Source: Kandleria vitulina DSM 20405 | GTDB taxonomy: Bacteria; Bacillota_I; Bacilli_A; Erysipelotrichales; Coprobacillaceae | Length of the DNA stretch: 64,000 nt | Assembly (NCBI RefSeq): GCF_000702065.1 | Contig: NZ_JNKN01000005.1 | Coordinates: forward strand, 103,745-167,744 | Reading direction: 5' to 3' | Shown: positions 54,693-63,808 of the stretch, in pieces | How the letters are laid out: the number at the start of each line of letters is the position of its first letter | Position numbering within the stretch: the stretch's first letter is position 1 | Translations under genes and position numbers: made by a program | The notes under the pieces: model-generated | Told to the model about the DNA's origin: nothing | What the model saw: only the letters and a program-made list of their open reading frames with translations | The model's database searches: none

Positions 54693-57600
54693 ATGAAAAA
54701 GAGTAGATCGACAGTTGTCTTTATAATATTTATGGCAATGCTGCTGAGTAGCATGACTGGCGTGCCTCTTTCTTCTCATTCATTCTATAGTGATGTTAAC
54801 GCTGAAGATAAAGTAAGTGAAACAACAGATGAGACTGAGGCTTCTAAAACTGATCAAGATGATAATCAGAAAGAAAAAGCTGAAGAGGATAATAAGAAAG
54901 AAGAGAAAGAAGAGAACGAAAAGCAACAAGCTAAAGTAGAGACAAAAGAAGAAAAGAAAGAAGAAAAAACTGAAATTATTGATGTTCCTACTACACTTAA
55001 GACATCGGTTGATGATGTGCGTGTAACTGTTACCTTTGATCAAACAGCTAACCTTCCAAAAGGAACAACGTTGACGGTAAAAAAGATTGTTAATAAGCAT
55101 TCATCATATCGTGAAGATAAGTCTAAAGTTGAGAAATGGCTTAAAGAAAAAAAGACAAAGAAGTTAAAACATGAACTTGAATCATTTGATTTGTTTGACA
55201 TTTCTCTTATGTATGATGGTAAAGAAGTTGAACCTGAAGGTAAGGTTACAGTGAAGCTTTCTTATGAGAATGAAGAGTTCGAAAATAAAAACAAGCTTAA
55301 GGTTGTACACTTTGTAAAAGATCAGGATACTGATCTTGAAGAAGTTGAAATGAGTGAAACAACATTAAAGAACGATAAAGTCACATTCGAATTTGAAACA
55401 GAGAGTTTCTCTAAATATGGTGTTGTAGAAGAACAGGTCAACGCATTAAGAGCTGGTCCAGAGAACACTATTCAAACTGCGGATAGTAGAGCTGATGGTA
55501 TTACGATGAATCTATTTGATTACTGGGGTGAATCAAGTGATAAAACTCGTAATCTTAATCAGTCTGGAAACTTGCCACAAAATGGTAATGCTCAAGTTCC
55601 AAACAATTATCGAATTGGTATTAATGCAGGACATAGGCTTCAATTTACAGCCTATGGTCAAACTGGAAATACTCTTAATCATTTTACTGGTGCAAATGGT
55701 CCAGCTAGAACTGGTATCGTTCAGGATACATTAAATAAAGGTTATCCGATTTTAACAAATAACACAACATTGCAGACAGATGGTTCAAGCCTTAAATACT
55801 TGTTTGATACAGACAATATTGAGGGTGCAAAAAAGGTTTATCGCAATGTTAATCATCTTATGACTAAAGATGCTAATGGTGTATACAGCTATAACAGTAA
55901 TGAAAACTACGCATACTATGATACTTCTCAAGGAGATAATGGTAGTTTCAAAGTTTACAATGATACATACAATACATCAAATAATGACAGTTATAAGATT
56001 GGGTTCTTCCCATTCACTGAATATGACAGCAATCAGACATACATCGATAACCATACGAATAATACGAACAATGGAATTAATCATCAGTACTATAATCACC
56101 ATTTCGGAATGCATATGAATGCAACATTTGCGATTCCAACAAATGGTAAGGTCAATGGAAAAGACGTTGTCTATAAATACAGTGGCGACGATGATATGTG
56201 GCTTTACATTGATGGTATCTTGGTTCTTGATCTTGGTGGTATTCATGAACCAGTACATGGTACAATCAACTTTACAACTGGTGAAGTTGTAACATGGCCA
56301 CAAAATGATCCTGATAATAAGACACGGACAACGTTAGAAGCCATCTTTAGTAAGCATGGTATTACATGGAAGAATGATACTGATCACAGTTTGGATATGT
56401 TCTATCTTGAACGTGGTGGACAGTATTCTAACCTTCAGATGACATTAAATATTCCTATCACAAAGACTGTGTCAGTCAAGAAAGAAATATCTGGTGAGTT
56501 AAGTGATGAATATTTAAATAAAGATTTCTCATTTATCGCTTATGTAGATAAGGGCGATGGAAATATGGTCCCTTATGAAGGCATGGTAGAAATCGGTAAA
56601 AATACAACTCATATTACAGATGGTAAATTCAAAATCAAGCCTACGGAAATTGCTAAACTGCTTGATATGAAGTCATCATGGAAATATAAGATTGTTGAAA
56701 CGGGAATGAACGGAACGGAATTCTCAAGTGTTGTAATCATTGACAGTTATGGCAATATCACCCATAACTTGATAGAAGGCGAAGACAATCAAAGTGCTTC
56801 ATCAGATACTCATGAAGTTGAGCAGAATACTGAAATGAGAGTCAAGAATGTTCTTAGAGAAGAACATGGTGATATAAAGGTTGGTAAGAAGTGGCGAGGC
56901 GATGATGAACTCAATCGACCATCAGAAATTACATTCCAGCTCTATAGAGTGAAGAATGGTGATGAAAGTACAAAAGAATTGTATAAGAGTCCGGATGGAC
57001 ATTCAGTCTTCACGTTAAATACTCAAAATTGGAATAAGATTTTCACTCATCTACTTAGAAGAAGTGGTAAGGATACTTACAGTTACATTGTTCAGGAAGT
57101 TTCAGTTCCTCAAGGATATGTAGATACATATTCAATTGAAGAAACAGCTGGAAATGGGATGAATATCTTTATTACAAATACAAAATATGGAAATGTTGAT
57201 TTACAAAAGAAATGGGAGAAGGCAGATGGGTCTGCGTTGACAACAGTTCCAGATCACGTTAAGGTTCAGCTTTATCAATATAGAATGAAAGGTGTAAAGA
57301 CAACAATTGATAATCCAACTGATCCTAAACGTGTAAAATTTGTAACTACATACAAGGCTGTTGAAAAGGGAATTGGAAGTGAGTATTCATCAGCAACCAC
57401 ATTACCTGGAGATTATACAGTAACGAATTATGTACAAAAGAATGGCTCAATTACATTTACAATTCATTCCTTCGTACAGTCATTTGGTGTACTTAGTGTT
57501 ACATCAACTGGTGGCACACTTGAAAAAGTGAGCAATAGTGATAAAACTTCTGACTATTACAAATATCATAATAGATCATGGAAACCGATCGTTTATGAGA

Positions 57601-58523
57601 CAACATATAAATTAAGCAATGTCAGTGAAGACATTCAGGTAAAGATTAATATGATTGGAACATTTACTACTAAGACACCGCCTACAGAAGTGAGTGAATT
57701 AATGGATATCAGAAATGTTACAATTACTAATCCGACAAGTGGTGGGACAACTGATGTTTATAATGTTCCTACTCCACCTACAACGATGCCTGATGAAAAT
57801 ACCGAGGGCTTAGTAAAATATGGTGATGAAATCATATTAAATAATGCTAATAGCTGGAAGAATAAAGTTGATGAACTTCCTTTACAGACAACAATCAATG
57901 GAGAAATCTACTATTACTTCTACTATGTAAAAGAAGTAGATGCACCAGCTGGCTTCACAGTAAGCTATGAAGGAAACAATGGTACAGGACAAAGCATTAT
58001 CATCAAGAATATTAAGGATTATTTCCCAATGTCTTTCAAGAAAGTCGACAGTACAAATAATGCGAAAGTTCTTGAAGGTGCAGTATTCTCACTTTACAAA
58101 GATGAAGACTGTGAACAGATCGTTGAATTCTACAAAGATGAGAACATGCAGCAGGCAACTACAAGCTTTACAACTGATAGCAATGGTACATTCACTGCAT
58201 ATGGATTAAAAGCAGGTACATACTATCTGAAAGAAGTTTCTGCACCATCTGGTTATTATCTCATTGATCATCCATTGAAGGTCACAATGGATCTTCAAGG
58301 AAAGATCACTGTTGATGAAAAGGATAAGGACACAATCAGAGTTCTTATCGAAAATAGTAACGCTACTGATATCATTGAGGTAAAGAATAGCCCAGTATAC
58401 TATCTTCCAAATTCTGGAGGAATTGGAACTCACATCTTCACGATGTTAGGAACTGCATTCATTGCCTTAGCAGTAACACTTTATATCATGAAACGACGCG
58501 ATGAGGAGGTGAAGACCTCATAA
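54693..58523 (+). CDS. Large LPXTG-type pilus adhesin (tip pilin), operon B
   Basis: A 1276-residue paralogue of the protein at 45721. Signal peptide about 1-37, then a long E/K-rich low-complexity linker (about 40-100). The fibro-slime/PA14-like domain has GDDDMWLYIDGILVLDLGG and GIHEPVHGTINFTTGEV. Multiple Cna-B domains follow (DIKVGKKWRGDDE; ATFSLYKDEDC-like FSLYKDEDC). LPNSG is at 1238-1242 with a membrane segment and basic tail. GGGGGT precedes ATG 54693. The middle and C-terminal parts stay close to paralogue A while the N-terminal stalk and parts of the Cna-B domains differ, suggesting altered binding. Confidence 0.9.
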   Translation: MKKSRSTVVFIIFMAMLLSSMTGVPLSSHSFYSDVNAEDKVSETTDETEASKTDQDDNQKEKAEEDNKKEEKEENEKQQAKVETKEEKKEEKTEIIDVPTTLKTSVDDVRVTVTFDQTANLPKGTTLTVKKIVNKHSSYREDKSKVEKWLKEKKTKKLKHELESFDLFDISLMYDGKEVEPEGKVTVKLSYENEEFENKNKLKVVHFVKDQDTDLEEVEMSETTLKNDKVTFEFETESFSKYGVVEEQVNALRAGPENTIQTADSRADGITMNLFDYWGESSDKTRNLNQSGNLPQNGNAQVPNNYRIGINAGHRLQFTAYGQTGNTLNHFTGANGPARTGIVQDTLNKGYPILTNNTTLQTDGSSLKYLFDTDNIEGAKKVYRNVNHLMTKDANGVYSYNSNENYAYYDTSQGDNGSFKVYNDTYNTSNNDSYKIGFFPFTEYDSNQTYIDNHTNNTNNGINHQYYNHHFGMHMNATFAIPTNGKVNGKDVVYKYSGDDDMWLYIDGILVLDLGGIHEPVHGTINFTTGEVVTWPQNDPDNKTRTTLEAIFSKHGITWKNDTDHSLDMFYLERGGQYSNLQMTLNIPITKTVSVKKEISGELSDEYLNKDFSFIAYVDKGDGNMVPYEGMVEIGKNTTHITDGKFKIKPTEIAKLLDMKSSWKYKIVETGMNGTEFSSVVIIDSYGNITHNLIEGEDNQSASSDTHEVEQNTEMRVKNVLREEHGDIKVGKKWRGDDELNRPSEITFQLYRVKNGDESTKELYKSPDGHSVFTLNTQNWNKIFTHLLRRSGKDTYSYIVQEVSVPQGYVDTYSIEETAGNGMNIFITNTKYGNVDLQKKWEKADGSALTTVPDHVKVQLYQYRMKGVKTTIDNPTDPKRVKFVTTYKAVEKGIGSEYSSATTLPGDYTVTNYVQKNGSITFTIHSFVQSFGVLSVTSTGGTLEKVSNSDKTSDYYKYHNRSWKPIVYETTYKLSNVSEDIQVKINMIGTFTTKTPPTEVSELMDIRNVTITNPTSGGTTDVYNVPTPPTTMPDENTEGLVKYGDEIILNNANSWKNKVDELPLQTTINGEIYYYFYYVKEVDAPAGFTVSYEGNNGTGQSIIIKNIKDYFPMSFKKVDSTNNAKVLEGAVFSLYKDEDCEQIVEFYKDENMQQATTSFTTDSNGTFTAYGLKAGTYYLKEVSAPSGYYLIDHPLKVTMDLQGKITVDEKDKDTIRVLIENSNATDIIEVKNSPVYYLPNSGGIGTHIFTMLGTAFIALAVTLYIMKRRDEEVKTS

Positions 58524-58583
58524 ACAATATGTTCACAATAAAAGAAAAACCAAAATAATTACAAGGAAGACGAGGAGAAAATT

Positions 58584-60251
58584 ATGAAACGAATTAAGAA
58601 ATTAGCGAGCATGATAGTCAGTCTTATGATGGTTCTAGGCATGGGCATTATTAATGTCAACGCTGCTTCACCATTGGATAAGACAGCTACTATTACAATT
58701 CAAAATGTAGAAAAAGGCTCAACTGTAAAACTTTATAAGATTTGGAAAGCTAACTATAATGCATCTGGCGATAGTATTACTGGTTGGCAAAAAGCAGAAG
58801 GTACTAATTTTACTGACAACAGTAAACCAACGGCTGAAGAAATTACTACAATGGCTGCTGGTCTTCAGGCTGGTACTATCACAGCATTAGATACAAAGGA
58901 ATCAACTGTATCTGGTACAACTTATACTTACAACGTAACTGATGGTGCTGGTGCTTATATCGCAGTTATCACTTCACCTAATAATAGTGATACTGTTTAT
59001 AACCCAATCCTATTATCTGTTAAATATGCTGGTACATCTACTGATTTAAGTGATGCGACTATCAATACTACAAGCAACTATTTATATGGTGCAAAGACAG
59101 TTGCAAAATCTTCTAAACCTGAAGTAAAGAAGGAAGCAGAAGGTACAACTGATAAAAGTGGTACTGAAGGAACTCATGTAACTGGTGGTGTAGGGGATGT
59201 CATTAAATACACTGTTGATGTAACTATTCCTGTATATCCATCTAATGCGAAAAACAAGACTTTATACGCAGCTGATAATCTTACTGAAGGTTTAACTTTC
59301 AAGTATGAAACTTTAAAGGTTAAAGTTGGCGAAAAGACTTATTCAATCGATACTGATACTAATGCATTAAAAGATACTGGTGGCGAAGTGATCGGTACTG
59401 CTAAGAAAACTAATAATGGTTTCGAAATTAATTTCGACTATGACAAATTAGATTATATAAATCCTGTAGTAACTTACGATGCAGTTATTAATAATAAGGC
59501 TGTAATTGGTAGGGAAGGTAATGATAATACATTCACACTTTACTATGCTAATAATCCTACTACTGGTAATACTTACACTACTTTACCTCCTCAGGATGCT
59601 GAAGATGTTAAGACTAAGAAGGATGAAGAAAAGGTTTATACTTACCAGATCTCATTCAAGAAAACTGATGACTCTGAAGAAAAGAATCCATTAGCAGGTG
59701 CGGTATTCGGTATCTATTCTGATAGCGGATGTAAGAAACTAGTAGATACAGTAACAACTAATGAAAATGGTTATGCATCATCTTCACAGGTTGGCGCTGG
59801 TAAATACTATGTTAAGGAAATCACTGCTCCTAAAGGTTATACTTTAAATAATGAAGTATTTGAAGTAACTTCAGAATGGACTTCTGTTACTACTAAAGCA
59901 ACTGAAGAAACAGTAACTACAAGCTATACAAGCAACGTTGCTGAAGCTACAGTTGATGAACAAGCTGGTTGGTTAAAAGACAATATCTTCTATAACTTAG
60001 ATAATAAACCAGCAGGTGATGATGTTGTGGCAGCATATGTTAAAGATACAACTACTACAAATGCATCTACTACAACATTTGCGACTAACAATCCAGGTTC
60101 TGGTGTTGTAATGATGGCTGATATCATCAATACAAAGAACCCTGAATTACCATCAACAGGTGGTATGGGTACAGTGATCTTCACAGTACTTGGTGCTGGA
60201 CTAATCACTTTAGCAGTAGTACTTAAGCTTACAAGAAAAAAAAGAAGCTAG
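58584..60251 (+). CDS. Major (shaft) pilin with LPSTG sorting signal, operon B
   Basis: A 555-residue paralogue of the pilin at 49523, with the same layout: signal peptide (1-28), D2-type domain with EKGSTVKLYKIWKANYN, second domain with TVDVTIPVYPSNAKNKTL, Cna-B domain with FKKTDDSEEKNPLAGAVFGI and YYVKEITAPKG, and LPSTG at 522-526, membrane segment and KKRS tail. Differences cluster in the second domain (about 190-330), the part most exposed in a pilus. A 55-bp DNA run is identical to pilin A (58876-58930 against 49815-49869). The conserved stem-loop follows at 60269. Confidence 0.92.
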   Translation: MKRIKKLASMIVSLMMVLGMGIINVNAASPLDKTATITIQNVEKGSTVKLYKIWKANYNASGDSITGWQKAEGTNFTDNSKPTAEEITTMAAGLQAGTITALDTKESTVSGTTYTYNVTDGAGAYIAVITSPNNSDTVYNPILLSVKYAGTSTDLSDATINTTSNYLYGAKTVAKSSKPEVKKEAEGTTDKSGTEGTHVTGGVGDVIKYTVDVTIPVYPSNAKNKTLYAADNLTEGLTFKYETLKVKVGEKTYSIDTDTNALKDTGGEVIGTAKKTNNGFEINFDYDKLDYINPVVTYDAVINNKAVIGREGNDNTFTLYYANNPTTGNTYTTLPPQDAEDVKTKKDEEKVYTYQISFKKTDDSEEKNPLAGAVFGIYSDSGCKKLVDTVTTNENGYASSSQVGAGKYYVKEITAPKGYTLNNEVFEVTSEWTSVTTKATEETVTTSYTSNVAEATVDEQAGWLKDNIFYNLDNKPAGDDVVAAYVKDTTTTNASTTTFATNNPGSGVVMMADIINTKNPELPSTGGMGTVIFTVLGAGLITLAVVLKLTRKKRS

Positions 60252-60268
60252 ATTAATCACATTATGTA

Positions 60269-60299
60269 ATGAGAATTGGTCTTCATGACCAATTCTCAT
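60269..60299 (+). promoter_or_regulatory. 13-bp perfect stem-loop between major pilin and sortase, operon B
   Basis: ATGAGAATTGGTC (60269-60281), loop TTCAT, GACCAATTCTCAT (60287-60299). The stem is identical to 51217-51247; only one loop base differs. Confidence 0.85.
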
Positions 60300-60321
60300 A
60301 TACAATATTATGGAGATACTT

Positions 60322-61149
60322 ATGAAAATTAAAAAGAATGATTTGATACTGGCTTTGCTTGTTTTCGTAGGTATTTCCATACTATTGTATCCAACAATAA
60401 GTAATAAATGGAATGCTTATCGTAACAGCAAACTCATTTCACAATATAAGAAGAATGTATCCTCTTTATCAAAAGAGAAAGCTGCATCAATGATAGAAGC
60501 AGCTAAAAAATATAATCAGACTTTAGGTACACCTAAAGTGCCTGATGCCTTCTCCATCCGTGATGGAAAGAGGGACAAACAATACGATAGTCTTATCAAT
60601 ATGGGGGATGGAATGATGGGATATGTGGAAGTTCCTTCCATTGATGTCAATCTTCCTCTTTACCACTACACCTTTGATTCTGTCTTATTAAAAGGGGCAG
60701 GACACCTATTTGGGAGTGCTCTTCCAGTAGGAGGAGAAAGTACTCACAGTGTTGTTTCGGCTCATCGAGGGTTGCCTAGTGAAAAGATGTTTACTGATCT
60801 TAATCTAGTAGAAAAAGGGGATCAGTTCTATTTCCATATTCTTGGACAAGTGTTCGCATATCAGGTTGATCGTATTCAAGTCATTGAACCAAGTGATGTA
60901 AAATACTTATCCATTGAATATAAAAAAGATTATGCGACACTTGTGACATGTACACCTTACGGTGTCAATACACAGCGTCTACTAGTAAGAGGGCACCGTA
61001 TACCTTATAACAAAAATGCGAAAGTAAATAAAAAACATGATACCGCAGTAAGCTACATTTTTCTTCAGATCGTATCGGCAATCGCTGGTGTCTTTGCAGC
61101 AATTGTGATTTACTATGTATATAGACATAGATTTAGAAAAGAGAGATGA
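60322..61149 (+). CDS. Class C sortase 1, operon B
   Basis: A 275-residue class C sortase, paralogue of the one at 51270, with the same catalytic positions H148, C210 and R219. The N-terminal membrane segment and C-terminal hydrophobic segment are present. TGGAG precedes ATG 60322. The stretch 60778-60845 is identical in DNA to 51726-51793, including all synonymous sites, while flanks differ, a sign of gene conversion. The end nearly meets the start of sortase 2. Confidence 0.94.
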   Translation: MKIKKNDLILALLVFVGISILLYPTISNKWNAYRNSKLISQYKKNVSSLSKEKAASMIEAAKKYNQTLGTPKVPDAFSIRDGKRDKQYDSLINMGDGMMGYVEVPSIDVNLPLYHYTFDSVLLKGAGHLFGSALPVGGESTHSVVSAHRGLPSEKMFTDLNLVEKGDQFYFHILGQVFAYQVDRIQVIEPSDVKYLSIEYKKDYATLVTCTPYGVNTQRLLVRGHRIPYNKNAKVNKKHDTAVSYIFLQIVSAIAGVFAAIVIYYVYRHRFRKER

Positions 61150-61151
61150 AC

Positions 61152-61985
61152 ATGAAGAAAGATAAGATAATTAATATTTTTCTGGCATTGATGATTTTTG
61201 TAGGCTTATGTGTCATGTTCTATCCAGTAGTCAGTGACATGTGGAATACCTATCGCAATAACTTGTTAATATCTGACTATAAGAAAGATGTGAATGATTT
61301 AAGTAAGAAGAAGGCTGACAAGATATGGAATGATGCCATCACTTACAATAAGAATCATAGACAGAACTTCATCAAGGAAGATGTCTTTACCAACTTAAGA
61401 AAACGCAGTAAGAGTCAATATGATTCCTACTTGAACATTTCTAGTAATGGCATCATGGGAACCATTGTCATACCTAAGATCAATGTAGAAATCCCCATCT
61501 ATCACGGTACTGGAGAAAAAGAGCTTCAGACGGGGGTGGGACATATGGAAGGCACAAGTCTACCAGTGGGTGGGACGTCTTCCCATTGTGTACTATCAGC
61601 CCATCGTGGACTTCCTAGTGCGAAGCTCTTTACTGATCTTGATAAGATGAAAGAAGGGGACATGTTCTTCCTTCATGTTCTCGATAAGACGCTCGCCTAC
61701 AAGGTGGATGCGATCTGTACCGTGAAGCCTGATGAAACACAGAATCTTTCACTGGTAAAAGGAAAGGACTATGTCACATTGCTTACTTGTACACCTTATG
61801 GAGTCAATACTCATAGGTTATTGGTAAGAGGGATAAGAACCCCTTATAACAAGACTCAAGATCAAAATGTATCGATCTTGAAGGATTATCGTGTATGGAT
61901 TCTTATAGCCACAATTATCGTATTGATTATTGTGAATGCTTTTATAATCATAAAGAATAAAAGGAAAAAACATTCCAAGAAATAG
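61152..61985 (+). CDS. Class C sortase 2, operon B
   Basis: A 277-residue class C sortase paralogous to that at 52096, with H151, C213 and R222 conserved, N- and C-terminal membrane segments and a KRKKHSKK tail. ATG 61152 is chosen because it gives the same MKKDK start as the paralogue; another ATG lies two codons upstream at 61146. The gene lies 13 bp before the minor pilin. Confidence 0.94.
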   Translation: MKKDKIINIFLALMIFVGLCVMFYPVVSDMWNTYRNNLLISDYKKDVNDLSKKKADKIWNDAITYNKNHRQNFIKEDVFTNLRKRSKSQYDSYLNISSNGIMGTIVIPKINVEIPIYHGTGEKELQTGVGHMEGTSLPVGGTSSHCVLSAHRGLPSAKLFTDLDKMKEGDMFFLHVLDKTLAYKVDAICTVKPDETQNLSLVKGKDYVTLLTCTPYGVNTHRLLVRGIRTPYNKTQDQNVSILKDYRVWILIATIIVLIIVNAFIIIKNKRKKHSKK

Positions 61986-61998
61986 GGAGGCGAAAGCT

Positions 61999-62889
61999 AT
62001 GAAAAAATGGATAAAGATGATAACTGCTGCTCTTGTCGTTTTGTTTAGCATAGTACCAGCAATGGCGGATGAAAACGTTGGTGAGGTTGTTATTAAATAT
62101 CCACTCAATAATGTGGAATTCAAGCTTTTCTATCTGGGAGAATGGAAAAATAGAAAGATTGATTATCAGGGAGAGTTCGCGAATTCACATGTTACTGATG
62201 ATCTGACTCAAGCTGCAGAAGCTTTAGCTGTTTATGCCAATAAGAATCAATTGACACCAACAAAGGTAGAAAAAACAAACAATGGTGAAGTAATGTTTAC
62301 CAATGTCAAGAAAGGTATCTATCTCGTTTTAGCAGATGATGGCATGAATGGAAAAGAACGTTATCATGCCATGCCTACATTGCTTTCAATGCCAAACTAT
62401 GTAGACAGTACTGAAAGCTGGTTCACTGAAATCAATGCAAAATATAATCAGGATGAAGTCCCTGATGAGACTGAACTTGAAGTGATTAAAGTTTGGGATG
62501 ACAACAACAGTAAAAATCGTCCTAACAGCATTGAAGTAGAACTATTGAGAAACAATGAAGTCTATGATACTAAGACTCTTTCTAAGAGCAATAATTGGAA
62601 ATATAAATGGACAAATCTAGATGGTTCATATGAGTGGAGCGTTTATGAAAAATCTGTATTTAATGATTATACAGTAGCGATTGAACAGGAAAATAATCAA
62701 ACGATTATTACAAATAAATCAAACTATAAAACGCCTAACTATAAATCATCATCATCATCATCTACATTTAGATCTCGTACAAGTAGAATTCCACAGACTG
62801 GACAATTATGGTGGCCAGTTGTTGCATTAGGTGGATTTGGTGTGTTATTCATTGTCATTGGCATTATAAGAGGAAAATATAGTCAATGA
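61999..62889 (+). CDS. Minor (basal/anchor) pilin with IPQTG sorting signal, operon B
   Basis: A 296-residue paralogue of the pilin at 52943. Signal peptide (1-24), N-terminal domain, Cna-B domain (about 155-235, LEVIKVWDDNNSKNRP), and IPQTG at 264-268 followed by QLWWPVV and a membrane segment. It differs by a serine-rich spacer (a run of S near 250) before the sorting signal. The IEVELLRNNEVYDTKTLS stretch is the same in both paralogues. GGGAGGCG precedes the start. Confidence 0.88.
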   Translation: MKKWIKMITAALVVLFSIVPAMADENVGEVVIKYPLNNVEFKLFYLGEWKNRKIDYQGEFANSHVTDDLTQAAEALAVYANKNQLTPTKVEKTNNGEVMFTNVKKGIYLVLADDGMNGKERYHAMPTLLSMPNYVDSTESWFTEINAKYNQDEVPDETELEVIKVWDDNNSKNRPNSIEVELLRNNEVYDTKTLSKSNNWKYKWTNLDGSYEWSVYEKSVFNDYTVAIEQENNQTIITNKSNYKTPNYKSSSSSSTFRSRTSRIPQTGQLWWPVVALGGFGVLFIVIGIIRGKYSQ

Positions 62890-63467
62890 AAGGAAAAATC
62901 TTTATAAGGATTGGAATTCTCTTCATTGCGGCAGCCGTAGCGCTGACAATCTATAATGTCTATGAGGGATATCGTGCAGATCGTTCTTCTTCACAAGTTA
63001 TGGAACTTTTAAGAAAGAAGATTGTTGTGAAAGAAGAAACACATGTTTATAGATTTTCTAAAAGAGATATGCCTACAATAGTAATTAAAGGGCATCGCTA
63101 TGTTGGATGGATTTCCATTCCTTCTTTAAAGCTCGATCTTCCAGTCATGGAAACATGGAGCTATCCTCATCTGAGAATAGCCCCATGTCGATATGATGGA
63201 TCAATATATAATCGTGATATGGTTATTGCCGGTCATAATTATGCCAGACATTTTTCTCGTATCAAGGGATTGGAGAATGGCACGAAAGTGAGATTTACGG
63301 ATGTGGAAGGACATGTCTTTCCATATCGTATTACTTCACGCGAAGTACTTTCTCCTACTCAAAATGAAAAGCTTATCAAAAAATCTGATAAGTGGGATTT
63401 AACAATGTTTACTTGTACATGGGGGGGAACACGTCGACATGTCGTACGTTGTTCATTAGAAAATTGA
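62886..63467 (+). CDS. Third sortase, operon B (short, single membrane segment)
   Basis: A 193-residue paralogue of the sortase at 53803, with H117 (IAGHNYARHF), C177 (MFTCTWGGTRRHVV) and the arginine cluster conserved. It overlaps the minor pilin by 4 bp and the signal-peptidase-like gene by 1 bp (TGATG), so all three are translationally coupled. Confidence 0.9.
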   Translation: MKGKIFIRIGILFIAAAVALTIYNVYEGYRADRSSSQVMELLRKKIVVKEETHVYRFSKRDMPTIVIKGHRYVGWISIPSLKLDLPVMETWSYPHLRIAPCRYDGSIYNRDMVIAGHNYARHFSRIKGLENGTKVRFTDVEGHVFPYRITSREVLSPTQNEKLIKKSDKWDLTMFTCTWGGTRRHVVRCSLEN

Positions 63468-63733
63468 TGAAATTATTCAAAGTAGAGGGACAATCAATGA
63501 CTCCATCTATTGAAGATGGACAATATGTGATTGTAAGGAAAAAGAAGCGATATAAATATAATGATATTATTGTATTTACATTTGATCATCGTTACTATGT
63601 TAAACGTGTTCAATCAGTTTATCAGGATGGTTATTTTGTATTAGGGGATTGCTTTTCATCTTCTGTTGATAGCCGTACGATGGGCTTGATTAACTCTAAA
63701 GATATTATTGGTAGTGTCCTTGTGGTTATTTAA
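63467..63733 (+). CDS. Short S26/S24-like signal peptidase, no membrane anchor
   Basis: An 88-residue protein with the type I signal-peptidase signature: catalytic S10 in VEGQSMTPSIEDGQYVIV, K46 in RYYVKRVQ, and a GDCFSSSVDSR box. Both catalytic residues are present and spaced (36 apart) as in short Gram-positive enzymes, but no transmembrane segment precedes the serine, unlike normal membrane-bound signal peptidases. In other pilus islands a SipA-like protein helps assembly. It overlaps the sortase by 1 bp and has no counterpart in operon A. A strong terminator follows. Role inferred only. Confidence 0.78.
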   Translation: MKLFKVEGQSMTPSIEDGQYVIVRKKKRYKYNDIIVFTFDHRYYVKRVQSVYQDGYFVLGDCFSSSVDSRTMGLINSKDIIGSVLVVI

Positions 63734-63773
63734 ATGTTCATGATTTTCTCTTTAAATAATCTCACTAGAAAGA

Positions 63774-63808
63774 AATGAGGTAACATCTTGTGATGTTACC
63801 TCATTTTC
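63774..63808 (+). terminator. Strong rho-independent terminator closing operon B
   Basis: AATGAGGTAACATC, TTGT loop, GATGTTACCTCATT: a perfect 14-bp stem followed by TT. Confidence 0.92.

Noticed and set aside
54780..55100. Long antisense frame opposite the E/K-rich region of adhesin B
   Set aside because: It is a by-product of the GAA/AAG-rich codons on the plus strand and reads as phenylalanine/leucine repeats with no ribosome-binding site.
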